DNA of 64,000 bases from Streptomyces odontomachi (GTDB lineage: Bacteria; Actinomycetota; Actinomycetes; Streptomycetales; Streptomycetaceae), in assembly GCF_024435355.1 (NCBI RefSeq), contig NZ_JAMJWG010000002.1:496001-560000 (forward strand), in the 5' to 3' direction. The position numbers and the translations under genes were made by a program. Under the pieces are notes generated by a model. That model was not told the DNA's origin. It made no database searches and worked only from the letters and a program-made list of their open reading frames with translations. Shown one piece after another: positions 1-17,578 of the stretch. Position 1 is the stretch's first letter; every line of letters begins with the position of its first letter.

Positions 1-2459
1 GTCAGGGTGGTACGTCGGTGTCCGGCGGCCACGTCCCACACTTCCACGCTGCCGCTCGGGGTTGCCACGGCCAAGGTCCGGCCGTCGGCACTGATTGCGG
101 AGGGCTGGTCTGCGTCGAAGCCCGCCACCGTGAACGTGTGAGTGGGGCGTCGTCCCTCGTCGAGACTCCAGGTGCGGACGGTACCGGCGCGGTCGATGGC
201 GACCAGACGGTGACCGTCGGGACTCACCGGAGGATGCCCCTGAAACGTAGAGTACTCGGAAAGAGTCGACAGGTGGCGCCCCGTGACCATGTCCCACGTT
301 CCCCCGTCGTAGTCCACGACGAGCGTGCGGTTTCGGGCAGCCGATACCAAAGCCGCCACGGGGAACTCGGCAACGAACGTGGTACGCACCGCACCGGTCT
401 TCGTGTTGCCCACCGAGGCTTGGCGTCTGTCATCGCTCGGACCTCCGTCAACAGTGAGGATCCTCTTGCCGTTCCGGCTGAAGAAGGCAGAACGCACTGC
501 CGCCAGGCCGGGAAATTCGACGCGTCTACGGCCGGTGGCAACCTCCAGCAGCTGTAAGCGGGAAGCGCTGGAATATCCGTAGGCGGCGACCGTGCGCCCG
601 TCCGGACTGAAGACGACGGAGTCGGCGATGTGGCGGCCGTGCAGTCTGATGGTCCGTTGGAGCGGGCTGGCGCCGATGGCGTAGACGGCAGCGGTGGCTT
701 CCTTGGTGGGCGAGGTTTCGTAGGCCTGTACAGCCAGCAAGGCCGCCAGGTCGAAGTTCTTGGTGCGCAGGGCGCTGGACTGCGCGGCGAGATGGCCGGC
801 GAGGATCGTGCGCCGCTGGGCAAGGAGGTCCTGGCGCTGGCTGAACGTGAGTCCGGCCGCAGCCAGGGTCATGACCAGGAGTACCGACAGCGCGGTGACA
901 AGGGAGCGCAGCCGGCGCGTGGTGCGGGCGGCTGCCTGCTGCTCACGGTCGCGTTGGGCCGTGCTCCTGACGAGGAATTCACGTTCGAGCACGGTGAGGT
1001 GATGATGCTCATCAGGGCCGAAGGCCTCCTCGGCCGAGTCGAGTCGGCTCCCCCGGTACAGGGCCTCATCCTCACGGCCCAGTTCCTCCCACGCCGCGGC
1101 CGCCTCCGTCAGCCGCCGATGGACGCGCAGGCGCTCACGGTCCTCCTCGATCCACGCGTACAACCGGGGCCAGGCCGTGATCAGTGCCGTGTGCGCAAGC
1201 TCGACGACCCCGTCGTTCAGGGTGACCAACCGGGCTCTTACGAGACGTTCCAGAAGGTCGCGCTCGGGACCAGGGGTGTCTGCGTGGAGTTCGGTGCGAT
1301 CTGCGGGGCGCCCGGTGTCGGGGACACCGTCGCCCGGGATGATCAGGCGAAGCAGGAGGCGACGGGCGATCGCCGTCTGGTCCGCGGAGAACTGGGCAAA
1401 GAGGTCTTCGGCGGTCTGGGCGATCGAGCCGTTCAGACCGCCGGCGGCCTCGTAGCCGGCCGTAGTCAGTGTCTTGCCCCGGCGGCGGCGCCAGGTCTCC
1501 AGCAACACGTGGGACAGCAGCGGCAGCCCGCCGGGGGCGTCGGCGACCTCCTCGACGAGGCGGGAGGTCAGCGCCCGCTCCACCGTCAGCCCGTCGGCCG
1601 TGGCCGGCCTGACGATCGCCTCGCGCAGCTCCGCCGTGCTCATCGGCCCGACCAGCAGATGCGCATCGCGCAGCGCCTCGGCCAGCTCCCGATGTCCGGC
1701 ACAGTGGCCGTAGAAGTCGGCACGGACGGTGAGGAGCACCCGTGATCGGCTACCGGGCCCGCGGGCGGTCAGCAGCAGGTCGATGAAGCGGGCGCGTTCG
1801 GCCGGGTCGTGGCAGAGGGTGAAGGTCTCTTCGAACTGGTCGACGATCAGCAGCGTGTCCAGCGCACCGCCCGAGGGGGTGCCGGTGCGCGCGAGGAGAT
1901 CGGCATGCGTGTGGGCCGGGCGACTCCCCGGGGTCAGGATCCGGATCGCGGCCAGCCGCAGGCCCGGCTCCTGAGGGTGTTGCAGGGCAGGGACGAGACC
2001 GGCGCGCAGGAGGGACGACTTCCCGCTCCCGGAGGGTCCGAACACGGCTGCGAACCTGCGGCGGCCCAAGAGGTCGAGGAGATCCGCGGTGAGCCGCTCC
2101 CGACCGAAGAACCGACCGCTGTCACCGGTCTCGAACCGCGCCAACCCCCGATAGGGCGCATCGACACCGTCCTCGTCCGCGGCGGGCCGGGTGGCACTGT
2201 CTTCGACCGCCGCACGCCACCGTGCCTCCCACGCTTCCCGGTCGCCCCCGCACGCCCGTACGTAGGCCAGGACGACGGGCAGCGTCGGCAACTGCTCACC
2301 CGCGGCCGCCTGCGAGAGCGTGGTGACCGAGTAGCCCGCCTGCTGCGCCATCCCCCGGTAGGTGATGCCACCCGCCTCCGCCCGCAGCTTGCGCAACTCG
2401 AAGGCAAAACGCTGCACCGGACCCGCGCTCGGATCCACCGGCACCTCACGACGCCCCAC
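1..2459 (-). CDS. HTH-STAND NTPase with WD40 repeats (3' end outside window)
   Basis: Signal-transduction ATPase of the nSTAND1/WD40 type, probably a stress or conflict sensor at the membrane. From the GTG at 2459: an N-terminal XRE-like helix-turn-helix (about residues 15-60, with a YRGMAQQAGYS turn), a P-loop GPSGSGKSS at 141-149, a Walker-B-like LLIVDQFEE, a winged-helix/helical arm, one transmembrane helix (LVTALSVLLVMTLAAAGL) and then WD40-type blades (FSPDGRTVAAYG, SPDGHRLVAIDRAGTVRTW, SADGRTLAVATPSGSVEVWD). The protein leaves the window inside the propeller. The start is uncertain: in-frame GTG codons also lie a few codons downstream. A tandem repeat directly upstream may be an operator. 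The domain order is standard for Streptomyces nSTAND1 proteins; the ligand is unknown. Confidence 0.85.
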   Translation of the reverse strand, partial: MGRREVPVDPSAGPVQRFAFELRKLRAEAGGITYRGMAQQAGYSVTTLSQAAAGEQLPTLPVVLAYVRACGGDREAWEARWRAAVEDSATRPAADEDGVDAPYRGLARFETGDSGRFFGRERLTADLLDLLGRRRFAAVFGPSGSGKSSLLRAGLVPALQHPQEPGLRLAAIRILTPGSRPAHTHADLLARTGTPSGGALDTLLIVDQFEETFTLCHDPAERARFIDLLLTARGPGSRSRVLLTVRADFYGHCAGHRELAEALRDAHLLVGPMSTAELREAIVRPATADGLTVERALTSRLVEEVADAPGGLPLLSHVLLETWRRRRGKTLTTAGYEAAGGLNGSIAQTAEDLFAQFSADQTAIARRLLLRLIIPGDGVPDTGRPADRTELHADTPGPERDLLERLVRARLVTLNDGVVELAHTALITAWPRLYAWIEEDRERLRVHRRLTEAAAAWEELGREDEALYRGSRLDSAEEAFGPDEHHHLTVLEREFLVRSTAQRDREQQAAARTTRRLRSLVTALSVLLVMTLAAAGLTFSQRQDLLAQRRTILAGHLAAQSSALRTKNFDLAALLAVQAYETSPTKEATAAVYAIGASPLQRTIRLHGRHIADSVVFSPDGRTVAAYGYSSASRLQLLEVATGRRRVEFPGLAAVRSAFFSRNGKRILTVDGGPSDDRRQASVGNTKTGAVRTTFVAEFPVAALVSAARNRTLVVDYDGGTWDMVTGRHLSTLSEYSTFQGHPPVSPDGHRLVAIDRAGTVRTWSLDEGRRPTHTFTVAGFDADQPSAISADGRTLAVATPSGSVEVWDVAAGHRRTTL

Positions 2460-2477
2460 CGCACCCCCCGGCACCCC

Positions 2478-2521
2478 TGAAGCCGTCACACCAGGCCAGT
2501 GAAGCCGTTACACCAGGCCAG
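2478..2521. repeat. Two tandem 22-bp direct repeats upstream of the STAND gene
   Basis: Units at 2478-2499 and 2500-2521 begin TGAAGCCGT and end CACCAGGCCAG or TACACCAGGCCAG; they differ at a single base. They sit 19-62 bp upstream of the GTG start of the HTH-STAND gene, where an operator for its own HTH domain or another regulator could lie. The role is inferred from position only. Confidence 0.7.
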
Positions 2522-2568
2522 CTGCCAGCCTTACGCACTCGCACCCCTTCAAGAACAGCACTCCCGGC

Positions 2569-2605
2569 CATTGTTTGGTCGCCGAAACACCCCTGCCAAA
2601 CAATG
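2569..2605. promoter_or_regulatory. Perfect 10-bp inverted repeat, possible operator
   Basis: CATTGTTTGG (2569-2578) is matched by CCAAACAATG (2596-2605) around a 17-nt spacer. The arms are much richer in A/T than their surroundings. The site lies between the divergent STAND gene and the M4 protease, so it could bind a regulator of either. No regulator is assigned. Confidence 0.45.
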
Positions 2606-2742
2606 TGCAAGCGGCTGAACTCAGTGATGCGAGCACCTCGGGACCAGAAGACGTCCCCGTCCTGAACCCTGATCGCTGCGGGGGACGGGGCGCCCCGCGG
2701 TCGAGCCACTCCCGACAAGCCAACCGCCGAGGGGGAAGGGGA

Positions 2743-2778
2743 AGAGGTGCCGCGTGTTGGGGAACACGCGGCACCTCT
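2743..2778. other. Perfect 16-bp stem with GGGG loop
   Basis: AGAGGTGCCGCGTGTT (2743-2758) and its exact complement (2763-2778) flank a four-base GGGG loop. No T-run follows on either strand. It lies about 160 bp upstream of the protease start, so it could be a terminator-like barrier, a 5' leader hairpin or a protein-binding palindrome. Confidence 0.6.
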
Positions 2779-2934
2779 CAACCCGAAAGCACCCCGCAGC
2801 GCTGAAAGTCAGCCATATCCCGACACGACTCTCCCGGCGGGCAGCTGCCGCGGGCCATGCTGCGACGCGACGCCGATCAGGCGTCAGGGGATGCCGGGGC
2901 CCGGCCCCGGCACAGTCGATCGAGAGGCCATCAG

Positions 2935-4011
2935 ATGAAGCGCAAGGTCGCCGTCGCAGCCGCCGTGTCGGCATGCGTCCTGCTCGCCCTGGCCCCCTCC
3001 AACGCCCAGGCCGCCGGGCCCGACCGTGACACCGGGGCCGGTGTCCGGACCGCCACGCTCGGAACCGGCTACGGCATCAACGTCGGTACGGTTCCGCTGA
3101 CCACCGATCTCGCCGGCGGGACGTACCTCCTGAAGGACCCCACCCGCGGCAACAACAGGACGATCGACGCCACCACCAGACAGGTGCTCACGGACAGCGA
3201 CAACATCTGGGGCGACGACGCCCCCTCCCATCGCCAGTCGGCCGGGGTGGACGCGCAGTTCTCCGCCGTCGCGTTCTGGGACTACTTCAAGGAGGAGTTC
3301 GGCAGGCAGGGCATCAGAGACGACGGGGTGGGGGTGACGAGCGTCGTGCACTACGGCACCCTGTCCAACAACGCCTTCTGGGACGACACCTGCTTCTGCA
3401 TCTCCTACGGCGACGGGGACGGACTCGATCACCCCATCTCCCTGGACATAGCCGGTCACGAGCTGACCCACGGACTCACGTCGTTCACCGCAGGGCTCGG
3501 GTTCAGCGGCGAGCCCGGCGACCTCAACGAGTCGACGTCCGACGTCTTCGGAACGATGGTGGAGTGGTACGAGAACCTTCCGGCCGACGTGCCCGACTAC
3601 ACCCTCGGCGAGATGTTCGACCCCACCGGCGACCTGCGGTGGATGGACCGGCCCTCACGCGACGGCGTCTCCCCTGACTGCTGGTCCTCCGCGGTCGGCG
3701 GCATGGACGTCCACTACGGGTCCGGGGTGGGCGACCACTTCTTCTACCTGCTCGCCGAGGGCAGCGGCGCCAAGTCGATCAACGGCGTCGACTACGACAG
3801 CCCGACCTGCAACGGCGCCACCCTGACCGGCATCGGACGGGACAGCGCTGCGGCCATCTGGTACCGCGCGCTCACCGACTACCTCACCTCCACCGGCAAC
3901 TACCGGGCGATGCGGGCCGCGACGCTCGCCGCTGCGGCCGACCTGTACGGCTCCGGCAGCCCGGAGTACAGCGCGGTCTCCGCAGCCTGGTCGGCGGTCA
4001 ACGTGACCTGA
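2935..4011 (+). CDS. Secreted M4 (thermolysin-family) metalloprotease without propeptide
   Basis: Extracellular zinc endopeptidase, 358 residues. The ATG at 2935 follows GAGAGG and gives a clean Sec signal peptide ending near AQA (25-26). The zinc site HELTH is at 175-179, the third ligand Glu199 is in NESTSDVFG, and the probable catalytic His is near 260 (DVHYGSGVGDHFF). The YGDGDG block typical of the family precedes the HELTH helix. M4 enzymes usually carry FTP/PepSY pro-domains of about 200 residues between signal and catalytic domain; here the catalytic domain starts almost at once (GTGYGINVGTVPL near 43), and there is no C-terminal P domain. It is monocistronic, and its 3' end faces the NRPS operon. 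Confidence 0.9.
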   Translation: MKRKVAVAAAVSACVLLALAPSNAQAAGPDRDTGAGVRTATLGTGYGINVGTVPLTTDLAGGTYLLKDPTRGNNRTIDATTRQVLTDSDNIWGDDAPSHRQSAGVDAQFSAVAFWDYFKEEFGRQGIRDDGVGVTSVVHYGTLSNNAFWDDTCFCISYGDGDGLDHPISLDIAGHELTHGLTSFTAGLGFSGEPGDLNESTSDVFGTMVEWYENLPADVPDYTLGEMFDPTGDLRWMDRPSRDGVSPDCWSSAVGGMDVHYGSGVGDHFFYLLAEGSGAKSINGVDYDSPTCNGATLTGIGRDSAAAIWYRALTDYLTSTGNYRAMRAATLAAAADLYGSGSPEYSAVSAAWSAVNVT

Positions 4012-4036
4012 CCCGGAGCGCGCACCAGGGCGCGGG

Positions 4037-4067
4037 CCGTGGGCGGCGCACCATCCGGCGCCCACGG
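4037..4067. terminator. Hairpin between convergent genes
   Basis: CCGTGGGCG (4037-4045) pairs exactly with CGCCCACGG (4059-4067) around a 13-nt loop. It lies in the 69-bp gap between the protease stop and the P450 stop, the expected place for a bidirectional terminator. There is no U-tract, which is common in Streptomyces. Confidence 0.55.
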
Positions 4068-4080
4068 TCGTCCGGCCCCG

Positions 4081-5292
4081 TCAACCGGTTGGTCGGCGCG
4101 CATGCAGGCGAACGTCAAGGGAGTCGAGCCCGAAGTTGATGAGGGAACGGTTGGGCACGGGGGGCCGCAGCACCTCGACCCATGCGGCCGCCTCGGTCAG
4201 CGCGTCGAAGAGGCACGCCAGCTCCACCCGGGCCAGTGGCGCACCGATGCAGTAGTGCGGGCCCCAGCCGAACGCCACATGCCGGTTCGGGGTGCGGTCG
4301 AGTCGTAGCCGGTCGGGGGCCTCGAACTCCTCCTCGTCCCGGTTGGCGGCCGGTGTCCAGACCACCAGCCGGTCCCCCGCCCGGATGCGCCGTCCGGCGA
4401 GTTCGGTGTCCACCCGTGCCGTGCGCAGCACATGCAGGCCCACCGAGGTCCAGCGCAGCAACTCCTCGACACCGAGCTCCGCGTCGTACCCGTCCGCGCG
4501 CATGGCCCGCCAGGCGTCCGGGTGCCGGGTCAGCGCGAGCATCGCCATGGTCGAGGTGTGCCGTACCGTCTGCACCCCTCCGACGAGGATGTTGTCGCAG
4601 TTGAGCAGGGCCTCGTCCAGGGGCAGTCGATGGCCGTCCACTTCGTGGGTGACCAGGGTGCTGATGATGTCGTCCCGTGGGTCGGTCTGGCGACGCATGC
4701 CGAGTGCGAACAGGTAGGGCAGCAACTGTTGGTGTGCCTCGGCGCGCTCTTCGGGGGTGTCGCCGAGGAACGCCCGGTCGCACATGCGCACCACGTGGTC
4801 CCGGTCCTCGTCCGGCACACCCAGCAGATCGCACATGACGTTCAGCGGAACCGCGGTGCTGATCTCCCTGACGAAGTCGGTCTCCGGCGCGTGCAGCGCA
4901 CCCTGCACCACCCGGCGGGTCAGGGCGGCCACCCGCCCCTTGAGCTCCGCCGCCTTGCGCTTGGAGAAGAACGGCATCACCAGGCCCCGCAGGTCCCGGT
5001 GGCGCGGCGGGTCGGTGAGCGCCATCATCTTCCCCGCCCCGGCCGGTGCACGGTCCCTGCCGGTGCCCAGCAGCGACCCGCGCTCCGAGCTGAACCGGGC
5101 CGCGTCGCCCAGCACCTCGCCGGCCAGCGCATGGGACAGCACGCACCACAACGGCCCCTCCGTCTCCGACTCCAGTCGCCACAGCGGCGCTTGACGGCGT
5201 AGCTCACGGAGTACGAGATGGCTGTCCGCACGGGCCCAGAACGCGGGCTCGGTCAGGTCGGGAAGGGTGGTCGCACTGGTTGCCGTGTTCAT
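4081..5292 (-). CDS. Cytochrome P450, NRPS tailoring enzyme
   Basis: Haem monooxygenase of 403 residues, last gene of the NRPS operon. The start at 5292 is preceded by GAGGAG; a longer frame upstream lacks coding character. The haem loop FGWGPHYCIG has its ligand at Cys348, and ExxR is at 277-280. The I-helix reads GGVQTVRHT (238-246). The usual acid-Thr pair is therefore replaced by Gln-Thr, and the GGxxTxRH pattern resembles P450s that hydroxylate carrier-protein-bound amino acids (CYP163-like). Beta-hydroxylation of a PCP-bound residue or oxidation of the released peptide is inferred. The gene sits 61 bp downstream of the type II thioesterase. Confidence 0.9.
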   Translation of the reverse strand: MNTATSATTLPDLTEPAFWARADSHLVLRELRRQAPLWRLESETEGPLWCVLSHALAGEVLGDAARFSSERGSLLGTGRDRAPAGAGKMMALTDPPRHRDLRGLVMPFFSKRKAAELKGRVAALTRRVVQGALHAPETDFVREISTAVPLNVMCDLLGVPDEDRDHVVRMCDRAFLGDTPEERAEAHQQLLPYLFALGMRRQTDPRDDIISTLVTHEVDGHRLPLDEALLNCDNILVGGVQTVRHTSTMAMLALTRHPDAWRAMRADGYDAELGVEELLRWTSVGLHVLRTARVDTELAGRRIRAGDRLVVWTPAANRDEEEFEAPDRLRLDRTPNRHVAFGWGPHYCIGAPLARVELACLFDALTEAAAWVEVLRPPVPNRSLINFGLDSLDVRLHARRPTG

Positions 5293-5353
5293 GCTGCTCC
5301 TCAGCTGCGCTGGCGTCGGTTGCGGTTCCTCGGCTCCGCCGTCGGTCCGTGGC

Positions 5354-6136
5354 TCACTGGTGGAGGGCCGGCAGCAGCAGGTCCTGCACGATGCCCGCCA
5401 CCCGGCGCACGGCACTCTCGCCGGACTGGAGCACCAGGTGCCCGGCCGGCAGTACGTCGACCCCGCGGCCGGCGGTGGAGCAGCGGTCCCACTCCGCCAT
5501 CTCCGCCGCTGTCACCGCCTCGTCGTCGGCGCCGAGGATGGACTGGAGGGGGCAGTCCAGCGGTCCGGTGCCCGGATCGCGGTACGTGCTGACCAGACCC
5601 ATGTCGGCGCGGAGCACCTGGTGCACCCGCTCCCGTAGCGCCGGATGGGTGACCACCGCGCCGGCGCGTTCGTCGTTGCGGAGCATGAAGTCCGCCAGTT
5701 CGCGCACATCGGCGTCGATGCGGGTGCCGGGCAGTTCCCGCCAGGTGTGCGGGGGTGCGAAGCCGATGACGACACAGGCGGTCGGAGCCAGCCGGGCGCT
5801 CAGCCTCCTGGCCACCTCGTAGCCGACCAGGCCGCCGATGCTCTGGCCGAGCACGGCGTAAGGCCGGTCGAGGTGCGGCAGCGCGGCGTCGCTGACCGCG
5901 CGGACCAGGTCGCCGAAGCTCTCCGGGTAGGGATCGCGGGCGCGTCCGCCCCGCGCGGGCATCCGCACCCCCCACAGCTCGATCTCCTCGGGCAACAGCC
6001 GACCGAGCGCGGTGAAGGCGGTGGCGTCGCCACCGGCGTGCGGGAAACAGAGCAGTCGAACGGCGGCGTACGGGCGGGGAACCGGTAACCAGAACCAGTC
6101 ACCCTCGATCCGGGGGACGGTGCGGGAAGCGTGCAC
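5354..6136 (-). CDS. Type II thioesterase
   Basis: Alpha/beta hydrolase of 260 residues that removes misprimed or stalled acyl groups from NRPS carrier proteins. The nucleophile motif is GQSIGG with Ser99 (GHSMG is more usual), the Asp is near 204-205 (ILGADDEAV) and the catalytic His is 233 (PAGHLVL). The N-terminal LLCFPHAGGDATAF block is typical of editing thioesterases. The synthetases carry no integrated TE domain, so this protein may also take part in release. It lies in the NRPS operon between methyltransferase and P450. Confidence 0.93.
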   Translation of the reverse strand: MHASRTVPRIEGDWFWLPVPRPYAAVRLLCFPHAGGDATAFTALGRLLPEEIELWGVRMPARGGRARDPYPESFGDLVRAVSDAALPHLDRPYAVLGQSIGGLVGYEVARRLSARLAPTACVVIGFAPPHTWRELPGTRIDADVRELADFMLRNDERAGAVVTHPALRERVHQVLRADMGLVSTYRDPGTGPLDCPLQSILGADDEAVTAAEMAEWDRCSTAGRGVDVLPAGHLVLQSGESAVRRVAGIVQDLLLPALHQ

Positions 6137-6192
6137 GCGGGCGCCTCGCTTTCACATGGGGGGTGCGCTGCGGGTTCTTCAGCTGGGGGTGC

Positions 6193-6867
6193 TCAGTCGA
6201 CGGGGGCGGCGGTGAGCCACGAGGTGTCCGCTGTGATCCACTCCTTGCGGCGCAGCCCGACCGCCTCCAGATAGGTGTCGATCGTGTCGTCGTCGAGGAA
6301 CTGCACGATCTGAAGGTGTGTCCAACGGCTCTCTCCCCAGCGGTACTCCATCAACGCCCGCACCAGATCGGGGGTGAGCTGCTCCAGCTTCACCAGGGTG
6401 GCGGTGATGTCGTCCCACACCCGGGGTTCGCCGACACCGGTGAACCACTCGGGCAGCGCCCTTTCGACCAGCACGCTGCCACCGGGGCGTACGTGCCGCC
6501 TGGCGGTGGCCATCATCTCGTAGCGCACCTCGGCGTCGGTGAGGTTGACCAGGCAGGAGCCCAGCACGACGGCGTCGAAGGTCCGTCCGAGGCGCAGTTC
6601 CGGGATCTCGGCGTGGACGGTCTCGGCCCCCTCGATCCTGGCCAGCATCTCGGCGCTGTGGTCGACCGCGACCACCTGGTGGCCCAGCGCGACCAGCGGG
6701 TGGGTGAGGCGTCCGGTGCCCGCGCCGAGTTCCAGTACCGAGGCTGCGCGTGGCAGTGCGCCGTCCACCACCTGGGGCGTCCGGCCGGCACGCAGGATCG
6801 AGTACAGCTCGACCGGGTCGCCCTCGGGGCTGAACGCACCGGGACCGGTGCCCTTCTGACGCGACAT
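6193..6867 (-). CDS. Class I SAM-dependent methyltransferase
   Basis: 224 residues with a Rossmann methyltransferase fold. Motif I is VLELGAGTGRL (44-54), motif II VVAVDHSAEML, and motif IV DAVVLGSCLVNLTD. The start ATG at 6867 is preceded by GGAGAC. It lies 48 bp after the mbtH-like gene and is co-directional with the NRPS operon, so it probably methylates the peptide or an amino-acid building block. N- versus O-methylation cannot be told from the sequence. Confidence 0.88.
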   Translation of the reverse strand: MSRQKGTGPGAFSPEGDPVELYSILRAGRTPQVVDGALPRAASVLELGAGTGRLTHPLVALGHQVVAVDHSAEMLARIEGAETVHAEIPELRLGRTFDAVVLGSCLVNLTDAEVRYEMMATARRHVRPGGSVLVERALPEWFTGVGEPRVWDDITATLVKLEQLTPDLVRALMEYRWGESRWTHLQIVQFLDDDTIDTYLEAVGLRRKEWITADTSWLTAAPVD

Positions 6868-6915
6868 GGCTGTCTCCTTCGGATGTCGGGCGATCGGTTG
6901 GCGGAGTGAGGTGGT

Positions 6916-7106
6916 TCAGGAGGGGTCGGGCACGTTGGGACGCGGCCCTTCCCACACCTTCTCGACGTGGTCGAGGCAGGTGTCCCGGTCACCGCGGACA
7001 CCGACCTCCCGCCAGCCCCCGGGCACCGCCCGGTGCGCGGGCCAGACCGAGTACTGTCCGGCGTCGTTGACCACCACCGTGTACGTCCGGGGAGGTTGCG
7101 GCTCGC

Positions 7107-7110
<4 letters not shown>
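6916..7110 (-). CDS. MbtH-like protein
   Basis: 64-residue chaperone of NRPS adenylation domains. It has the family signature: N15, QYSVWP (19-24), PGGW (30-33), and the C-terminal CLDHVEKVWEGPRP block. The end WEGPRP replaces the more common WTDMRP. The start overlaps the stop of the upstream synthetase by ATGA (7107-7110), so translation is likely coupled. MbtH proteins bind A domains and raise their activity or solubility. Confidence 0.95.
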
Positions 7111-11633
<4,523 letters not shown>

Positions 11634-11634
11634 C

Positions 11635-16842
<5,208 letters not shown>

Positions 16843-16996
16843 CTCGAAGTCTCCCTACCGGGGCAAAGGGGGAGGGTGCACGACGTGCCAGCCCACCTCG
16901 CCGACGCCCGTACCCGACGTCCACAAGGTGGTACGTGCGCTGTTCAACGGTGCCGAAGGTGGCGGCTAACAGGTGGTGCCTTCGAGAGGCGGAGGG

Positions 16997-17043
16997 CAGA
17001 ACGGGGCAAAACCCTCAGTTCGCCAGCACACCGCCCCGTTCTG
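16997..17043. promoter_or_regulatory. 11-bp inverted repeat upstream of the NRPS operon
   Basis: CAGAACGGGGC (16997-17007) and GCCCCGTTCTG (17033-17043) are exact complements 25 nt apart. They lie 155-200 bp upstream of the first synthetase in the 736-bp divergent region 16843-17578, which otherwise shows no convincing gene. Possible operator or leader hairpin. Confidence 0.4.
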
Positions 17044-17495
17044 TGGGGATAGGGGGTCGTCGGCACCAGTCGTGGACGGGCCGCGGCGTCCCGCGGACAC
17101 ACCACCCACGTCTGATCCAAAGAGACCTTGCACCCTGCAAGCGACTGCAATCAACAACCCCTCGGACCCCGGTGGCCAGTTCCCAACCGCTACGCCCACC
17201 ACCCGGCGGCACCCTCGCCGGGTGGCCTGCGACGCTGACGCGGATAGATCGTCACACCTACCGGATGATGTCCGAATCCGGCCCCGAGTTCCGACCCCGA
17301 GGATCATCGGACCGTGGCGGCTTCGATCGATCTTGACCTTGCCGATCTCTCCGCACGCAGGCCCCTCACGAACGACTCGGTTTCGGCGCCCGCCCCGACA
17401 TGCCCAGGTCACCCACGATCCGGCGGGCCCGGGGCGCGCCAGGTCACGCCGTGTCCCACCCCCGCGAGAGGACACTCGGCCGACCGTCACGGGAA

Positions 17496-17536
17496 TCTCC
17501 CACTGATCAACAGATAAATTCTCACTCACTGGGAGA
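17496..17536. promoter_or_regulatory. Imperfect inverted repeat before the IclR gene
   Basis: TCTCCCACTGA (17496-17506) faces TCACTGGGAGA (17526-17536); 10 of 11 positions are complementary. It ends 30 bp before the -10 hexamer of the IclR gene, where an autoregulatory IclR operator would be expected. Confidence 0.4.
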
Positions 17537-17565
17537 CCGGACTCATCGCGTCCGGATTTCGTGTC

Positions 17566-17571
17566 TATAGT
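17566..17571 (+). promoter_or_regulatory. -10 element of the IclR-hutG promoter
   Basis: TATAGT stands out in GC-rich surroundings. It ends 7 bp before the GTG at 17579, so transcription would begin at or next to the start codon and the mRNA would be leaderless. No good -35 hexamer is visible. Confidence 0.5.
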
Positions 17572-17578
17572 CCGGCGC

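Noticed and set aside
630..1745. Long plus-strand frames opposite the STAND gene
   Set aside because: Shadow frames in GC-rich DNA; the minus strand carries HTH, P-loop and WD40 motifs.
17128..17140. TTGCA-CCC-TGCAA palindrome upstream of the NRPS
   Set aside because: Only 5-bp arms; too short to support as an operator.
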